Source of the DNA: Reticulascus tulasneorum
Taxonomy: Eukaryota > Ascomycota > Sordariomycetes > Glomerellales > Reticulascaceae
Direction of reading: 5' to 3'
Assembly (NCBI GenBank): GCA_001557505.1
Contig: LSAX01000002.1
Location: 4,464,001 to 4,528,000, forward strand
Length of the DNA stretch: 64,000 nucleotides
In this document: positions 31,946 through 42,914 of the stretch, one piece after another
Layout of the letters: each line of letters begins with the position of its first letter
Numbering within the stretch: position 1 is the first letter of the stretch
The notes under the pieces: generated by a model
The model's database searches: none
Told to the model about the DNA's origin: nothing
What the model saw: the letters and a program-made list of their open reading frames with translations, nothing else
Translations under genes and position numbers: made by a program

Positions 31946-32899
31946 TTAAGCAATCCCGAGACCACCACTTCGGCGGTGTGCGTATGTCCAATCAAATACC
32001 TCTGGGAACTTCTTGCAAATATGCTTCGCCCCCATGCCCGTTGTATCCGTGCCTTCACCTTGGGCCGCCGGGTCTCTGCCTTCTAGTGTTGTGTCCGAGT
32101 AGCACATGAGGGATATGCGGAGGTACTCAAAACAGTGTCGCGTGTGGTTTGGGTGAGTTGGAAGACCTCGAACCCCGTCATTGTAGTCTTTCATTATGGC
32201 ATACTGCATCATTGAAAGTCAGACGTCTCCATGACGTATGGCTAAATAGGGTTGACCTTGATGTACTCACAAGACAGTGAAGCTGATGGAAAATCGCGAC
32301 AGACCACTCAAACTCTCCTGATTCAGGATCTAGCACCCCGTGCGGAAGTTGGTCAAGAGAGCTGTTTGCCAAGATAAATCCACGTCCAGCTGCAGTGTTT
32401 GTCACTTGTCAGATCTGTCAGAGAAAACTGCCCACGGTGACTCACCTGGCATGAGTTTAGTCCAAGTTGCTTTCAACTCCTCCACTTCCGCATCTGTTGC
32501 GTTTCGAGGATCGATTGTGTAGCCAGGTATGATTTTGAATGTCTTGATCTCGCTTTTGACTGATTGGATATCTGTCAGCCTTTTCTCCTCTGAGACGAAC
32601 ATATCAGCTTCCTTACAGCGTGGGATGTTCTCTGTGAGGTCATCTGCTACGATCAACCCACGATGGTAGTCGAAGCTCGTCGCATGGCAATTCGAGGTCA
32701 GAATTATTGAGGCTGCGGCAAAAACCACCAAGCACCAAACCAAAAGGATGGTTTTGACAGCACAGACCACAATCGATGGTAGGCATCGCTGAAGGCAAGT
32801 TGGGCTCTCTTCGACATCGATGTCTTCTTCGTGAGCGAAATCAACAGGCGAATCGCTGGACTTGTGTCTCTGATATGGATACATATGGCCGTAGCCCAT
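31946..32899 (-). CDS. UstYa-like oxidase (DUF3328)
   Basis: Three minus-strand exons, 32899-32446, 32389-32271 and 32203-31946, give 276 residues with GTGAGT donors at both introns. A short cytosolic N-terminus precedes one membrane anchor at about residues 44-68 (KTILLVWCLVVFAAASIIL). The lumenal domain has both HxxHC motifs that define the family: H186-Q-L-H189-C190 and H211-T-R-H214-C215. Both motifs are whole only after splicing. UstYa proteins carry out oxidative cyclisation, hydroxylation or halogenation in fungal peptide pathways such as ustiloxin and cyclochlorotine. No precursor peptide with repeated Kex2-flanked cores, no NRPS and no tyrosinase is visible nearby. Its partner pathway is therefore unknown. 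Confidence 0.9.
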
Positions 32900-34301
32900 G
32901 ACTGCTCGACTGTAATTGCGCTGTGATCAGGGCGGTAGAGACGGAGCTTGAATGGCCTGAACAGAATAGTCAAGAGTCTTGGGACTGGTGGTTGACAGGG
33001 CTAAGACGAGGAACGAAGTTTAGTACGCTATTCTACGAGATAAGGCTGTGCCATACGAGCTCCAATCGAGTAGTCAATGGGGAATGTTCCCGCGCCTCAG
33101 CTGCATGGAAACGGGAGACGCTTGCTGCTATTTGACTGCAACGCAAAGTAGAATTACGACAAACCTTTGTCGTGGGCTAGGATCAGCAGACCGTTGATCA
33201 AAGGCGGGTATTTTGACTCGCGAGACAAACGCCATGCTTCTTCATTCTGGGATCACTAGGTCCATTTGTGGTAGTCAATAAGACTTCAATAGACGGCAAC
33301 ACGCGAGCACCAGTCTCGACAACAATCGTTTCATCTAGAATGTGTAAAGCCTCCGTATTAGCTGGAGCTCAAATTCATTATTTGATCATGCAGAGAGCTA
33401 ATATAATCTAGGTCTGTCGCTTGGATTCGTCTAGAAACATCCCGATTTTCAACCCGGAGGCACCCGGCGCTTAAATTGTGATGCGATCCCCATGTCTTGG
33501 TGAGATCATTGCTTACCGATTATGAATGGAAATTCACTTGACGCCCTACCGACCCACAATCGGGATACAACGCTGGTGCTGACATGCCACTCGGGAAGAC
33601 CGTCCCTGGCCTTATAGGGACGGCTTGCGGGAAACAGAGTTTGAAACTTTGTTTGATCGGGGGAAGTCGGCCTGGGGGAAGGCCAATAGTCATGGAAGGG
33701 CAACAGACCATGAGATACGGCAACATCTCCATTGCACGCATAATGCCGCCATTGTAGCCTTCATTTGCTGTGCACCTTATGTGTGTGACCTTGGAATAGA
33801 TCTAGGGTCACAGCATCTCGGGACAAACCTCAATTGCTTCGACTAGTTAACATCTGCCCTACATTGCCCGCTTGATATCGAACTGCCTAAACAGACCAAC
33901 CTTTGCATGCTGTCCCCTCAAATCTAACTTTCGTCATCCGGTTCCTGAAAACTCGAAATACCCCGTGACCAAAAGATATGAGGATTCCCCTAAACTGACC
34001 CGCAAAATTATCTGTCTCCACGCACAGATGCAAGCTTCGACGAGGCGCCAAGGATTACACGAGAACTACGAAAAGATCCCGGAATTGTACCAAATCAACA
34101 AGCAACTGCCGGCTTTCGTAGTAACAAGTTAAATCAAATTATATTTGAATATGCTGAGGCTCAAAGTACTTCAATGCCCAGAACGAACTCCCTCATCGGA
34201 GCTTATTTCCATCCATCTAGCTTTTCAACTTTCACCAACCCACTGGTTCTCTTTATCCTAGCCCCTACCAGCCCTTACCACAAATTCACAGCCTATCCAT
34301 C
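32900..34301. other. Intergenic region of 1.4 kb, nothing supported
   Basis: Short frames only (for example 33872-34132, which lacks an ATG start). Contains the promoter of the UstYa-like gene and that of the alpha/beta hydrolase. Confidence 0.5.
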
Positions 34302-35075
34302 ATGCCTGGCAAGCCCACATTCGTCTTGGTACCTGGAGCATGGCACAGTGCCGAAACATGGGCCAAGATTGTCTCATTGATGGAGACATACCAGTACAAA
34401 TGTGTCCCCATATCTCTTCCATCAACACTTTCGAACCCTTCTGCGACTCTCTCGGATGACATCAAAGCTGTAAGAGATGTGATTGTGGCGGAGACCACAC
34501 AGGGGCATGATGTCGTAGTTGTGGTGCACTCCTACGGTGGAGTGGTCGGCAGCAGCGCAATCAAAGGCCTTACAAGGAGCAAGCATGATGCTACTTCAAC
34601 AACAACTAAGGACTCGCCCGGCCACGTCGTAGGACTTCTCATGATGGCATCCGGCTTCGTCGTCGCAGGGTTAAGTTTTATCGATGGGTTTGGTGGAAAG
34701 CCACCGCCAATATGGGATGCAGACCGGGAGACCGGCTTTGTTGTCATAACGGTTGACCCCAGAGAGCTGTTTTATCATGATCTGCCGCTGGAAGAGGGCA
34801 GCTACTGGGTAGAAAAGCTCCAAAAGCAAGCGATGAAGCCTCTTTATGAAGGTAGCGAGGATACGTATGAAGGCTGGAGAGACGTGCCAGTTTGGTACTT
34901 GGCAACGACGGAGGACAAGGCACTCCCAGTTCAGGCACAAATTATGTTTGTGCAAACCGCGAAGGATGCTGGGGCCGAAGTAACTGTCCGAGAAGTGAAC
35001 AGCAGCCATTCGCCAATGCTAAGTCGGCCGAAAGAAACTGTCGATTTCATGCTGGAGGCAGTGTCTTCTATGTAG
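34302..35075 (+). CDS. Alpha/beta hydrolase of the methylesterase-like group
   Basis: A single exon of 257 residues, a typical length for these small hydrolases. It opens with KPTFVLVPGAWHSAETW, the HG-type oxyanion loop region. The nucleophile elbow is VVHSYGG with S77. The probable acid is D205 (ATTEDKALP) and the histidine H236 (NSSHSPML). No signal peptide is seen, so it is probably cytosolic. Fungal members are salicylate/ester hydrolases or pathway enzymes. The substrate is not predictable. It lies at the right edge of the accessory block. Confidence 0.88.
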   Translation: MPGKPTFVLVPGAWHSAETWAKIVSLMETYQYKCVPISLPSTLSNPSATLSDDIKAVRDVIVAETTQGHDVVVVVHSYGGVVGSSAIKGLTRSKHDATSTTTKDSPGHVVGLLMMASGFVVAGLSFIDGFGGKPPPIWDADRETGFVVITVDPRELFYHDLPLEEGSYWVEKLQKQAMKPLYEGSEDTYEGWRDVPVWYLATTEDKALPVQAQIMFVQTAKDAGAEVTVREVNSSHSPMLSRPKETVDFMLEAVSSM

Positions 35076-35971
35076 GATGGAGGAACGCCTTGCAAAATAC
35101 GGATACGCCACTTGGTGGTTGATCGGCAATGTAACATTAGAATCATGTATACTAGATTATGAAATACAGCTCCCCTCTGCACGAATCAAAAGGGATCCTG
35201 GCACTTGGCCTCGGTTTGTCGCACAGATGCTATGCCACTGTCGATACCTCATTGTTGTCGTAATCTCACATATGGCGTGACTTTAAGCTTCTACCGCGGA
35301 TGTGTAAGTGTCAGCTGTGAAATTGCAGAGCTAGATATCTGCCGACACTGAACTGGTCTGGCTTATCCCCATGACAGCCGTATCACCAAGATTGGTGTAG
35401 ATTACGTGGATTTGGAGTAGCTTACTATGTAGTCGTGTACACCCTCACCACACAATCTCTCCATGACCACTCTGTATCCATTAGCGTCTTTTATCACCTC
35501 TATACATTTCTCCCCTTGCAACATGGCTCGTACCTAGGGGAAGGTGCTGAACCACTGGATAGCAGATCTGATCTTTAAGTAACAGAGTTGTACACCCCAA
35601 TGCGAAAATGCAAATCCAATCTCACTCTGAAACTAGCATCTACGAGCATCTGATCGCGCAAGAGTCGGGTAGAGACCAACATTCAGAAGTTCATTACTTT
35701 GTTGGTATCTTTTCATCACAACCCACCTCAATGCTTTCTCTACCCAGAATGTCACTCTTAGTTCAGACAGTGAGCAGTGCAAAGTTACTACGGGTGAAAA
35801 TAGCTCAAATACGAGCGTGCAGTGGCGACATACGTGAGCTTCATAGAATCTATGCCCGACCGGAAACCAGCTAAGTGTAAGGCCAAGAGAGTATGTGGTA
35901 TCCTTTTCACCTGCCACCTGGCAGACCATGAACGCCAAGAGAACAACCGTCGAAGAGCTCTTGTAGAGCCT
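35076..35971. other. Intergenic, boundary between accessory and housekeeping blocks
   Basis: No gene recognised. The right part is the 3' region of FIP1. Confidence 0.5.
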
Positions 35972-37164
35972 CTACCATTGGCGACGGCCGCCGCGACCTC
36001 TACCCCCGCCAAATCCGCCACGATTTCCACCGCCCATGCCCTGCTGCTCATATCCGTACTGCCCTTGGTTTCCACCAAAGCCCTGGCCAAAGTTCTGGCC
36101 CTGGCCGCCTTGACCAGCTGCGTTTCCGCCTTGGTTTTGCATGCCTGAGAACATGGCAGACATGGCGGATGGATCCATCTGGCTCGGATCCATGCCCGAG
36201 CCCATCATCTGTTGCATCATGGCCTGCATCTCTGGTGGCATGCCGTCCATGCCTGGCATGCTGGGCATCCCACCTTGAGCTGGCCCAGCACCGCCGCCGG
36301 GCATACCGCCCATCATCATCATGTTGCCAAAGTCCTCCATCATCTTCTTGTTATTAGCGGCGATAGCGTCCCCATCGAACTCTCCACGTAGTGTCTCTTG
36401 CTTCGAGGCGTAAAGCGCCCATGTGAACTCGTCAAAGCCATAGTTAAAGTAGTCGCTGATGTCGGTACCAGGCTTGCGCCATGGCTTTTCGTTTTCGGCA
36501 AGATCTGTAGCATGTCAGATGTCTGGCACCTCTAGCAGCAAAACAGAGAGCATTATTACCTTCGTCAATATTAACGGCAGTGATTCGCTTGCCTGCGGGC
36601 GCATACTGTGGATTTACGTTTATGTCGATCTTGGACTTTGATGCAGCTGCAGCTGCCTGGTCTGCACTCGGAACGCCTAGGGGCATCGATGCTGGCGTTG
36701 GCTTGAAGTCCTCTTCTTTCTTGGCAGGCGCGGGCTTGATTGTCATCTCATTGGAGGTAGATCTCTGCGGTATGTTCCGGATGTCACTATATCGGGATTG
36801 TCTGTGCATAATGTGAGCTTCATGGTCACCCACGAATGGCTTTGCAAGGGCGGGTTGGGGCATTGGCATACGTGGGAGGTGCAGCTTTGGTGCCATCTTT
36901 GCGCTCGGTTATGATGTCGATGTCCTACAAGGCTCGCGCATTAGGATCGCGTGATCCACGGGATGGAAAGCGGAGACATACAGAGTCCTCATCATCGTCC
37001 TCATCCATTGCGCCCCCCTCGTCTTCCTCTTCACCTTCTTCGAGGTCTTCTTCCATTTTTGGGCTTTCTTTCGCTGGCGGTACATCCTCTACCCGTTCTG
37101 CTGTATTTTGTGCCACGACTGGCTCTTCTGGTGCGTAGAAGTCATCGTCCTCGTCGACATCCAT
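35972..37164 (-). CDS. FIP1: Pre-mRNA polyadenylation factor Fip1
   Basis: Four minus-strand exons, 37164-36982, 36924-36872, 36801-36560 and 36504-35972, give 336 residues with introns of 55-70 bp. The N-terminus is acidic (EEDLEEGEEEDEGG). The hallmark Fip1 motif is assembled across the last intron: IDINVNPQYAPAGKRITAVNI followed by EKPWRKPGTDISDYFNYGFDEFTWALYASKQ. The C-terminus is Met/Gly/Gln-rich and ends in RGG repeats (GGFGGGRGRGGRRQW), as in RNA-binding tails. Fip1 tethers poly(A) polymerase to the cleavage and polyadenylation factor in the nucleus. It is divergent to NUP49 across a short promoter. Confidence 0.93.
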
Positions 37165-37612
37165 TTTGGGCGTCTTGGGTATTGTGTGTGTGCTTGTGTG
37201 GTGGTGGTCACTAAAGTTGTAGAAGCTTAGGATCGGAACATCGCAAGCTAGCTAATGCAGTTGAGCTCCCGCAGTTCTGACAATATGGAGCAGTGGCAGA
37301 TGCAGCCGTGCACGGCCCTCATGGTCGACACTCCCACCTTGCAGTCAGAATCCGATTCGGAGATGGAAAATATCTCGGACCGAGAAAACTGCCAAGAGAA
37401 CACGCCACCTACTGATCCGAGCTTCAATTTACCCACAACAACCGTGATTCTTGGTGCTGTCGCGCCTGTCGCGTTTACTGCTGCAGACACGCCGCCTGTC
37501 GAAAATACAGACACCCACCTTGGACCCTTACCTCTTGCAACTCCAGGTCAACACTACTGCCACAGGGCCATCTCACACTCAAAGCCCACCCGATCCAACC
37601 TGCCACGGCATC
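37165..37612. promoter_or_regulatory. Shared divergent promoter FIP1 / NUP49
   Basis: 448 bp separate the two start codons. A plus-strand open frame with its own ATG (37255-37653, 132 codons) lies inside and overlaps the NUP49 start in another frame; it is discussed as a finding. Confidence 0.5.
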
Positions 37613-39248
37613 ATGGCACTCTCGCGATCTGCCAGTGGCCCTGGTGGCCTTAGCATCAATACTGGCAATGCCAATACCTTGTGAGTTGCTTCCCGAGAGC
37701 TTCCAGGTAGCTTGAGGCAGCTATGGACTGACTCAACCATGCAGTGGTGCATCCACGTCCCAGGCTCCAGCTGGCGGTGGTCTTTTTGGAGCTTCGAATA
37801 CTGCTCAATCCTCCCAGCCTGCGGCTAGTGGTGGTCTTTTCGACAATGCGCCAGCCCAGCCTCAGCAAACTGGTACTGGACTGTTTGGCAATACGACAAC
37901 TTCGCAGCCTCAGCAATCAGGGGGTTTGTTTGGCAACACTGGAGGAATTCAGCAGCAGCAGCCGCCGCAGCAGCCGAGCGGTGGACTCTTTGGCGCCTCG
38001 ACTACCAATACTCAGCCTCAGCAACCTGGTGGACTCTTCGGCAACAACACTGCCGCATCTCAACCCCAGCAGTCCGGTGGACTCTTCGGCTCTGCGCCAC
38101 AGCAGCAACAACAACAGGCCGGCGGACTCTTTGGCTCGCAGCAGCCGCAGCCGCAACAGCAACAACAAATGGGCGGCTTATTCGGTTCCACCCAGCAGAA
38201 GCCGGCAGGTGGTCTGTTTGCCAGTATGGGCCAGCCTCAGCAGCAGCAACCTTCTGGCGGCGGACTTTTTGGAGGCGCCCAAACTCAGCAGAACCAGGGA
38301 GGAATGTTCGGCCAGCAGCAGCAGCAGCAGCAGCAGCCCCAGAACAACAACACCGGAGGAGGCGGTCTCTTTGGCCAGAGCCAGGCCAAACCTGGCGGTC
38401 TTTTGTAAGTTGATCTGTGCGGCCATTGGTCATAGACCGTTGTCGGATTATCTAACTTGTGTTTCAGTGGAAACTCACTTGGTGCTTCTACCCAGCAAAG
38501 CACCGCTCCAGGTCTCACCATGGGTCAATCAACAAGCCAGCAGACTGTTCCTGGCGTCCGGGTTGATGTCTCGAATGTCAAAGGCACTACTCGATTTAAC
38601 GACCTCGAGGACTCTTTGCAAAAAGAGATGGAAGCTTGCGATTCCATGATTCAACAGTTTATTGGGCAGTCGAAGGAGATTCGCGCATTCATAAAGGCTC
38701 ATGGTGGTGGCATCGGCCAGCTCACTAACGATGTGGCCTGGCTCCAGCGCAAATACGACGGGGTCAAGACGACACTTGACGAAGACGTTGTCGCCATGGT
38801 TCACCTCAAGAAAATGATCAAGGAGGACGCGGAGATCGCCAAGATGGGGTTCCGAGGGGCCGATCAACTCAAGCTTCCCGCCCACTATCACCAGACCTTC
38901 CTCTCAAGAAGCACGCCCTCCGGAACTGGCGGCAGCAATGGCCAGGAGCCCAATCTTGAGGACGTCCTAACTCTCTTCTCCAAGGAGGCCGATCGATTGA
39001 CTGAGACGCACAAGTTCCAAGTCCAGAAGGTCAAGGAGATGGAACAGCACATGCCCGGTGTCGAGCATGGCCTGTACGAGCGAGTCCGAAACCTGAGAGA
39101 TAAGACCCAGATGCCTCAGTTCAACATGGTTCTTGAGATGCTCGAGACAATCAAGATCATGGGTGACAAGATATACGAAGCTGCCAGCGGTATCGTCGAC
39201 GTTCGTGAACAGCTTTCCACGCTCCAGCGCCAGCATCCTGGTATCTAA
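37613..39248 (+). CDS. NUP49: FG-repeat nucleoporin Nup49
   Basis: Three exons, 37613-37680, 37745-38404 and 38468-39248, give 502 residues. Residues about 25-245 contain many GLFG repeats separated by glutamine-rich spacers. One spacer is encoded by a nearly pure CAG run near 38320-38337. This is the disordered FG domain that forms the permeability barrier of the nuclear pore. From about residue 265 the protein is helical and coiled-coil ([20 protein letters not shown] to the end), as expected for the anchor that joins Nsp1 and Nup57. Both introns split a GGLF/FG motif cleanly. The order and length match Nup49 rather than Nsp1 or Nup57. Confidence 0.9.
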
Positions 39249-39969
39249 GCTCGACCGGTCCCATAATGATTTGCATAGGGTCAATATTTGACCTTGCACA
39301 ACGGCGTTCGGGATGCTCTCTGCTCGACTGCTTTAGGCCGGGAGTGGGGGATTAAAATTGAGCGGATCCATGGTTGGAATTGTTTGAGTAAAAAGAGAGC
39401 ATTAGCAAGGAGCCTAGGGGCTTGGTTAGGAGGTCGATTCCCTTCGAGCCTCTGCTCTCGTCCACACGATCACCGGCACGCGAAGCATCTCATTCCGTGA
39501 CGCTGAAGTGGCGACAAGGGGCGACACTTACATGTGTTGACCAAATCAGAACCTACGAGAAAAGGGTATACGGATCGAAGAACTGTCTTGTTTCCGTTCC
39601 GCCCTTCGGCAGAGGGAAATCTGATATGCGGGTCCAGCCTCGCAGCTAGATCGACCCCTATCCTAGACACTTGCAAAACCACGATTGATGGAACATTAAC
39701 TGGAATCCATCCGGCGTTGGGGGGTTGGAAATTGTGACATAGAACTCATGATATTGTACATTAGACGAGAATTTGGCGGCATGGCTGGTGATACCCCCAA
39801 TCCAAAGAGGCGTTGACACGAACCATCCTAAGTGGTTCGTGTCGTCGTGATTTGAAGGGTATATATAGCAAAGCAATTGCTCGATCCAAGCTGTCCTCCT
39901 CTACTTAACGCCGGGTATACCATCCTTCAACCTCGAACGCAGCGGTGAGATGCTCCTCGTCGTGGCTCA
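39249..39969. other. Convergent intergenic region NUP49 / RPC31
   Basis: Holds the two 3' ends. Nothing else seen. Confidence 0.55.
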
Positions 39970-40964
39970 TCAGTACGACCCTTCCCTGCCTCCGTTGTCA
40001 TCGTCGCCGCCATCGTCATCCACGTCGTCCCCGTTCTCGAAATACACCTCAGCGTCGTAATCGCCGGCATCCGAGTCGTCGTATTCGTGATCCTCGTCCT
40101 CCCCGACTCCCTCTTCCCCATCAAAGGTCTCATCTCCCTCTTCGTCGGCCGCCTCCTCGTCAGGCAGCTTCTCGAGAAGCTCCAACGTGCGTTTTATCGC
40201 TCGGGGTTGCACGGGTTCCTCCTCAATCCCTCCGTTCGTACCTATATCGTCGATCGGGGGTAAGACAGCGCCTTTGGCCATTTTCCGCCGCTTTGCGCTG
40301 CGGTGTGCTTTTAGTTGGCCGGGGGGTAGGTCATCCCCATCGATTGTCGCGTGGAGTTCCTCGGGAAAGAATTCTCTGCCTGCAAACAGTTAGAACCAAG
40401 TTTTCCCCCGAAAGCCCTTCGTCTCCCAACTGGCCATGCTGTCTGTTCTTGGACCAGAACCAGGCTGTTGGTGATCACTCACAGAAAGGTCTAATCCCGA
40501 ACTCGGGCAATGCCTTCTCCTCCCGATCAAAGCGTTGCGAGTATGTTTGCACCGCCGTAAACGGATCCACCGTCGCCCGACTTCTGACTCCGTACTTCTT
40601 ATTCACCTGCTCCTGGCCGTACAGCTTCGTCGGATTCGTGGGGTCCATCCCCCAGGAGCGTTTGCGCGTGTACAGCGGCCCATCGTGAAACTGGTGCCGG
40701 AGGAGTAGGAAGTGGTTTACCTGGCGCTGCTCAGACGCCGTCAAGGACGCTGCGGTCGGGACGTCATATTTCTGAAGGGTTACGAGTTAGTTGAAGAGAA
40801 AGAAAGGAGGGGGAGCAGAAATAAGGAGTGACACATACTGGAAAGAGCTCTGATGGCCGCACATCGGGATCCTCTGTGTCCCACGATAGATGAGTCTGGC
40901 CAGGTCCTCCTCCCCTTCGGCCACCTCTTCCGCCGCGGCCACCACCTCTGCCACCTCTTGACAT
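39970..40964 (-). CDS. RPC31: RNA polymerase III subunit C31 (Rpc31/Rpc7)
   Basis: Three minus-strand exons, 40964-40839, 40771-40483 and 40379-39970, give 274 residues; introns are 67 and 103 bp. The N-terminus is an RGG/GGR-rich tract (MSRGGRGGGRGGRGGRR). A SELFPKYDVPTAASLTASE segment is formed across intron 1. The middle has GPLYTRKRSWGMDPTNPTKLYG and FGIRPFCREFFPEELHA, the latter assembled across intron 2. The last 80 residues are almost purely acidic (DDVDDDGGDDDN). This layout is typical of C31, which with C82 and C34 forms the initiation subcomplex of Pol III. Confidence 0.9.
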
Positions 40965-41437
40965 AATTGATGATGCCCACTGTCCCGCAAATGCCGAGCT
41001 AAGCGAGATTCCGTCTTCCTTAGGTTTGGTGGTGCGTAGTGTTGAGTGAGTAGATGGGATACGTCAGAAGTTTGCAGCCTTGATAATTTCTATTTTAGCG
41101 GGGTGAATTCCGCCCATGTCTTACCGAATATGTTGGTCAACTAAGGTACGGTACCTAAAGGTGGGTAGGTAAGTTACCTTAAGTTGCTGAAGTTTAGTTA
41201 GGTAACCTAGGTACCTTAGTACTACTAGGTGGGCTGAGGTTAGCCCCCGGGGCGCAAAAATCCTTAGCACTAATTACAGCGCGTAACCCACCGCCTGCCT
41301 GGGGAGGACCACTGCAGACCGGACTCTTAAATCCCGTAATCCCCTCCACTCCAATTGAAGCTGAGGCCTTACCCCACCAACCATCCACAGCTTCACCCAA
41401 CTGCACCCCACATTCACCCTCAGAACACTAGGACAAG
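40965..41437. promoter_or_regulatory. Shared divergent promoter RPC31 / HSM3-like
   Basis: 473 bp between start codons. The stretch 41125-41235 is packed with AGGTA/TACCT words and palindromes such as AGGTAACCTAGGTACCTTAG. Confidence 0.5.
41125..41235. repeat. AGGTA/TACCT simple repeat in the promoter
   Basis: More than ten AGGTA, GGTAC or TACCT words occur within about 110 bp, many arranged as inverted pairs. Similar runs are common between genes in Sordariomycetes, as far as I recall. It could fold or act as a protein-binding array. Confidence 0.6.
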
Positions 41438-42572
41438 ATGGCGCAAAACGTAGTACCAACCTACGCGACGGACAATATACCTGTTACAGGAGTAGATGAG
41501 CTGAACAGACATCTTGACCAGCTCATCGAAGATCCCAATATACCGCTCGAGCCCAAGCTCTTTGACGATGTGGAGCTCCAACTTACAAGTAACCCTCTTC
41601 CAACTCCCTTGCTTCCGCCATGCTGGAGAAACTGACGATGCTCACCTAGGCGTCAATATCCCTCCATTACTCCCAACTCTTCTTCCCAAAGTAACCGCAA
41701 TCCTCCGATCAACCCCCCACGACCCGGCCATAATCGTCTCCCTGTCCATCAAGCTCCTTTCCGCCGTCTCCTTCACCCAGATCCTCACCCTCGCAGACGA
41801 AGACTCCCTGGTTACTGCTCTCCGCTCTCCCTCTCCCTCTGCGAACATTCTTGCGATGACGATCCTCGAGAAAGCGAGCTTCTCGCCCTCAGACGCCGCA
41901 ATATTGAGCCTCATGACGCGCGTTGTTGAGGAGTTCGTACGCCGCTGGCTGGTTGCGCCGCAGGTTGAGGTAGGGGAGAAGGGCAGCAAGGTGCTCGGTG
42001 ACCTGCTAGATGTGGACTGTGAACTGCCGCCACCTGCGGTTGTGAACGGGGTTAACGGGACCGAAATTGTAAGGCGGCGAGCGGCGGGCCAGGGTAGGAT
42101 GTGGAGGCGCATCTTCCACGATCGCGACATCTTCACTCTCATCATCTCCATCTGCCGCGGGGATGACGGGGAGACAGAGCTCTCCGAGCGCCAAGTCACT
42201 CTAGCACAAGGCCGCATACTCCGCGTCCTGCCCCGGCTCGCAAGCCTGAATTTTGCCGCAGTTACCAAGTCTGACTTCCCAGAACTAATTGGCAGTCCCA
42301 ACGAGGGTCTTCTCCACTACGCTGCTCTCTATATGGTCGACAAGAAAGACATACTGATGCACCTGACCTTGGTGGACTTCTTCGAGACTCTTCTAGTTGT
42401 GATGCGCGTGACCGAGTACTCCAACTACAAAATGGGGACTCTTAGGTCCTTGATGCAGGAGGCGGCCTTAGAGGATAACGTCCTCAAAGCTGCAGTTCTG
42501 AGCTTGCCGGATCGGACCGTGCCGGAAGAAGCGGATCTGCTGAATGAGTTTATACGGGAGGTTATGACATGA
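41438..42572 (+). CDS. Armadillo-like proteasome assembly chaperone, HSM3/PSMD5-like
   Basis: Two exons, 41438-41588 and 41650-42572, give 357 residues. The frame joins exactly across a 61-bp intron (GTAACC...CCTAG). The product is all-helical and leucine-rich, with ARM/HEAT-like helices (for example NIPPLLPTLLPKVTAILRST and HDPAIIVSLSIKLLSAVSF). The C-terminal segment near HYAALYMVDKKDILMHLTLVDFFETLLVV looks like the PSMD5/Hsm3 family. That family chaperones the base of the 26S proteasome and was first tied to mismatch repair in yeast. I assign it by fold and pattern only; a different ARM-repeat protein is possible. Confidence 0.55.
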
Positions 42573-42914
42573 TTTATGTCTGGTTACGGCGTTCTATGCT
42601 GGGGACGGGAATTTTAAAACGATTAAAGCGGAATATCCTATATTCGGTTGAGAGACAAGGAAGGCTCAGGAGACACATGCGTGGCCGGCCGAGACCAGTC
42701 AACGGGCTACAGCAGCTCGCACTATGGGACGTGGGGTGGTGGAGCAGTAACGGAGAGGTCGATGATATCGCCACGAAATGTTTAGAATACATTCCCACCG
42801 ATGCAGGCCATCATCCCCAGATAGCCCCTCATATCTTCCAGTGCTAAAAGTTGCCACTCAATCTATGCCCTACGCCGTCCATCCCCAAGTATTTGAATCC
42901 ACCCAAGGTCTCCA
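42573..42914. other. Convergent intergenic region HSM3-like / SEC7
   Basis: Contains the two 3' ends. No gene seen. Confidence 0.55.

Noticed and set aside
29608..34301. RiPP gene cluster around the UstYa-like gene
   Set aside because: No precursor peptide, S41 peptidase or tyrosinase could be seen, so calling a cluster would be speculation.
37744..38649. 301-codon plus-strand frame inside NUP49
   Set aside because: It is the +1 frame of the GLFG/glutamine repeats, rich in Ser/Leu/Arg, and has no intron logic.
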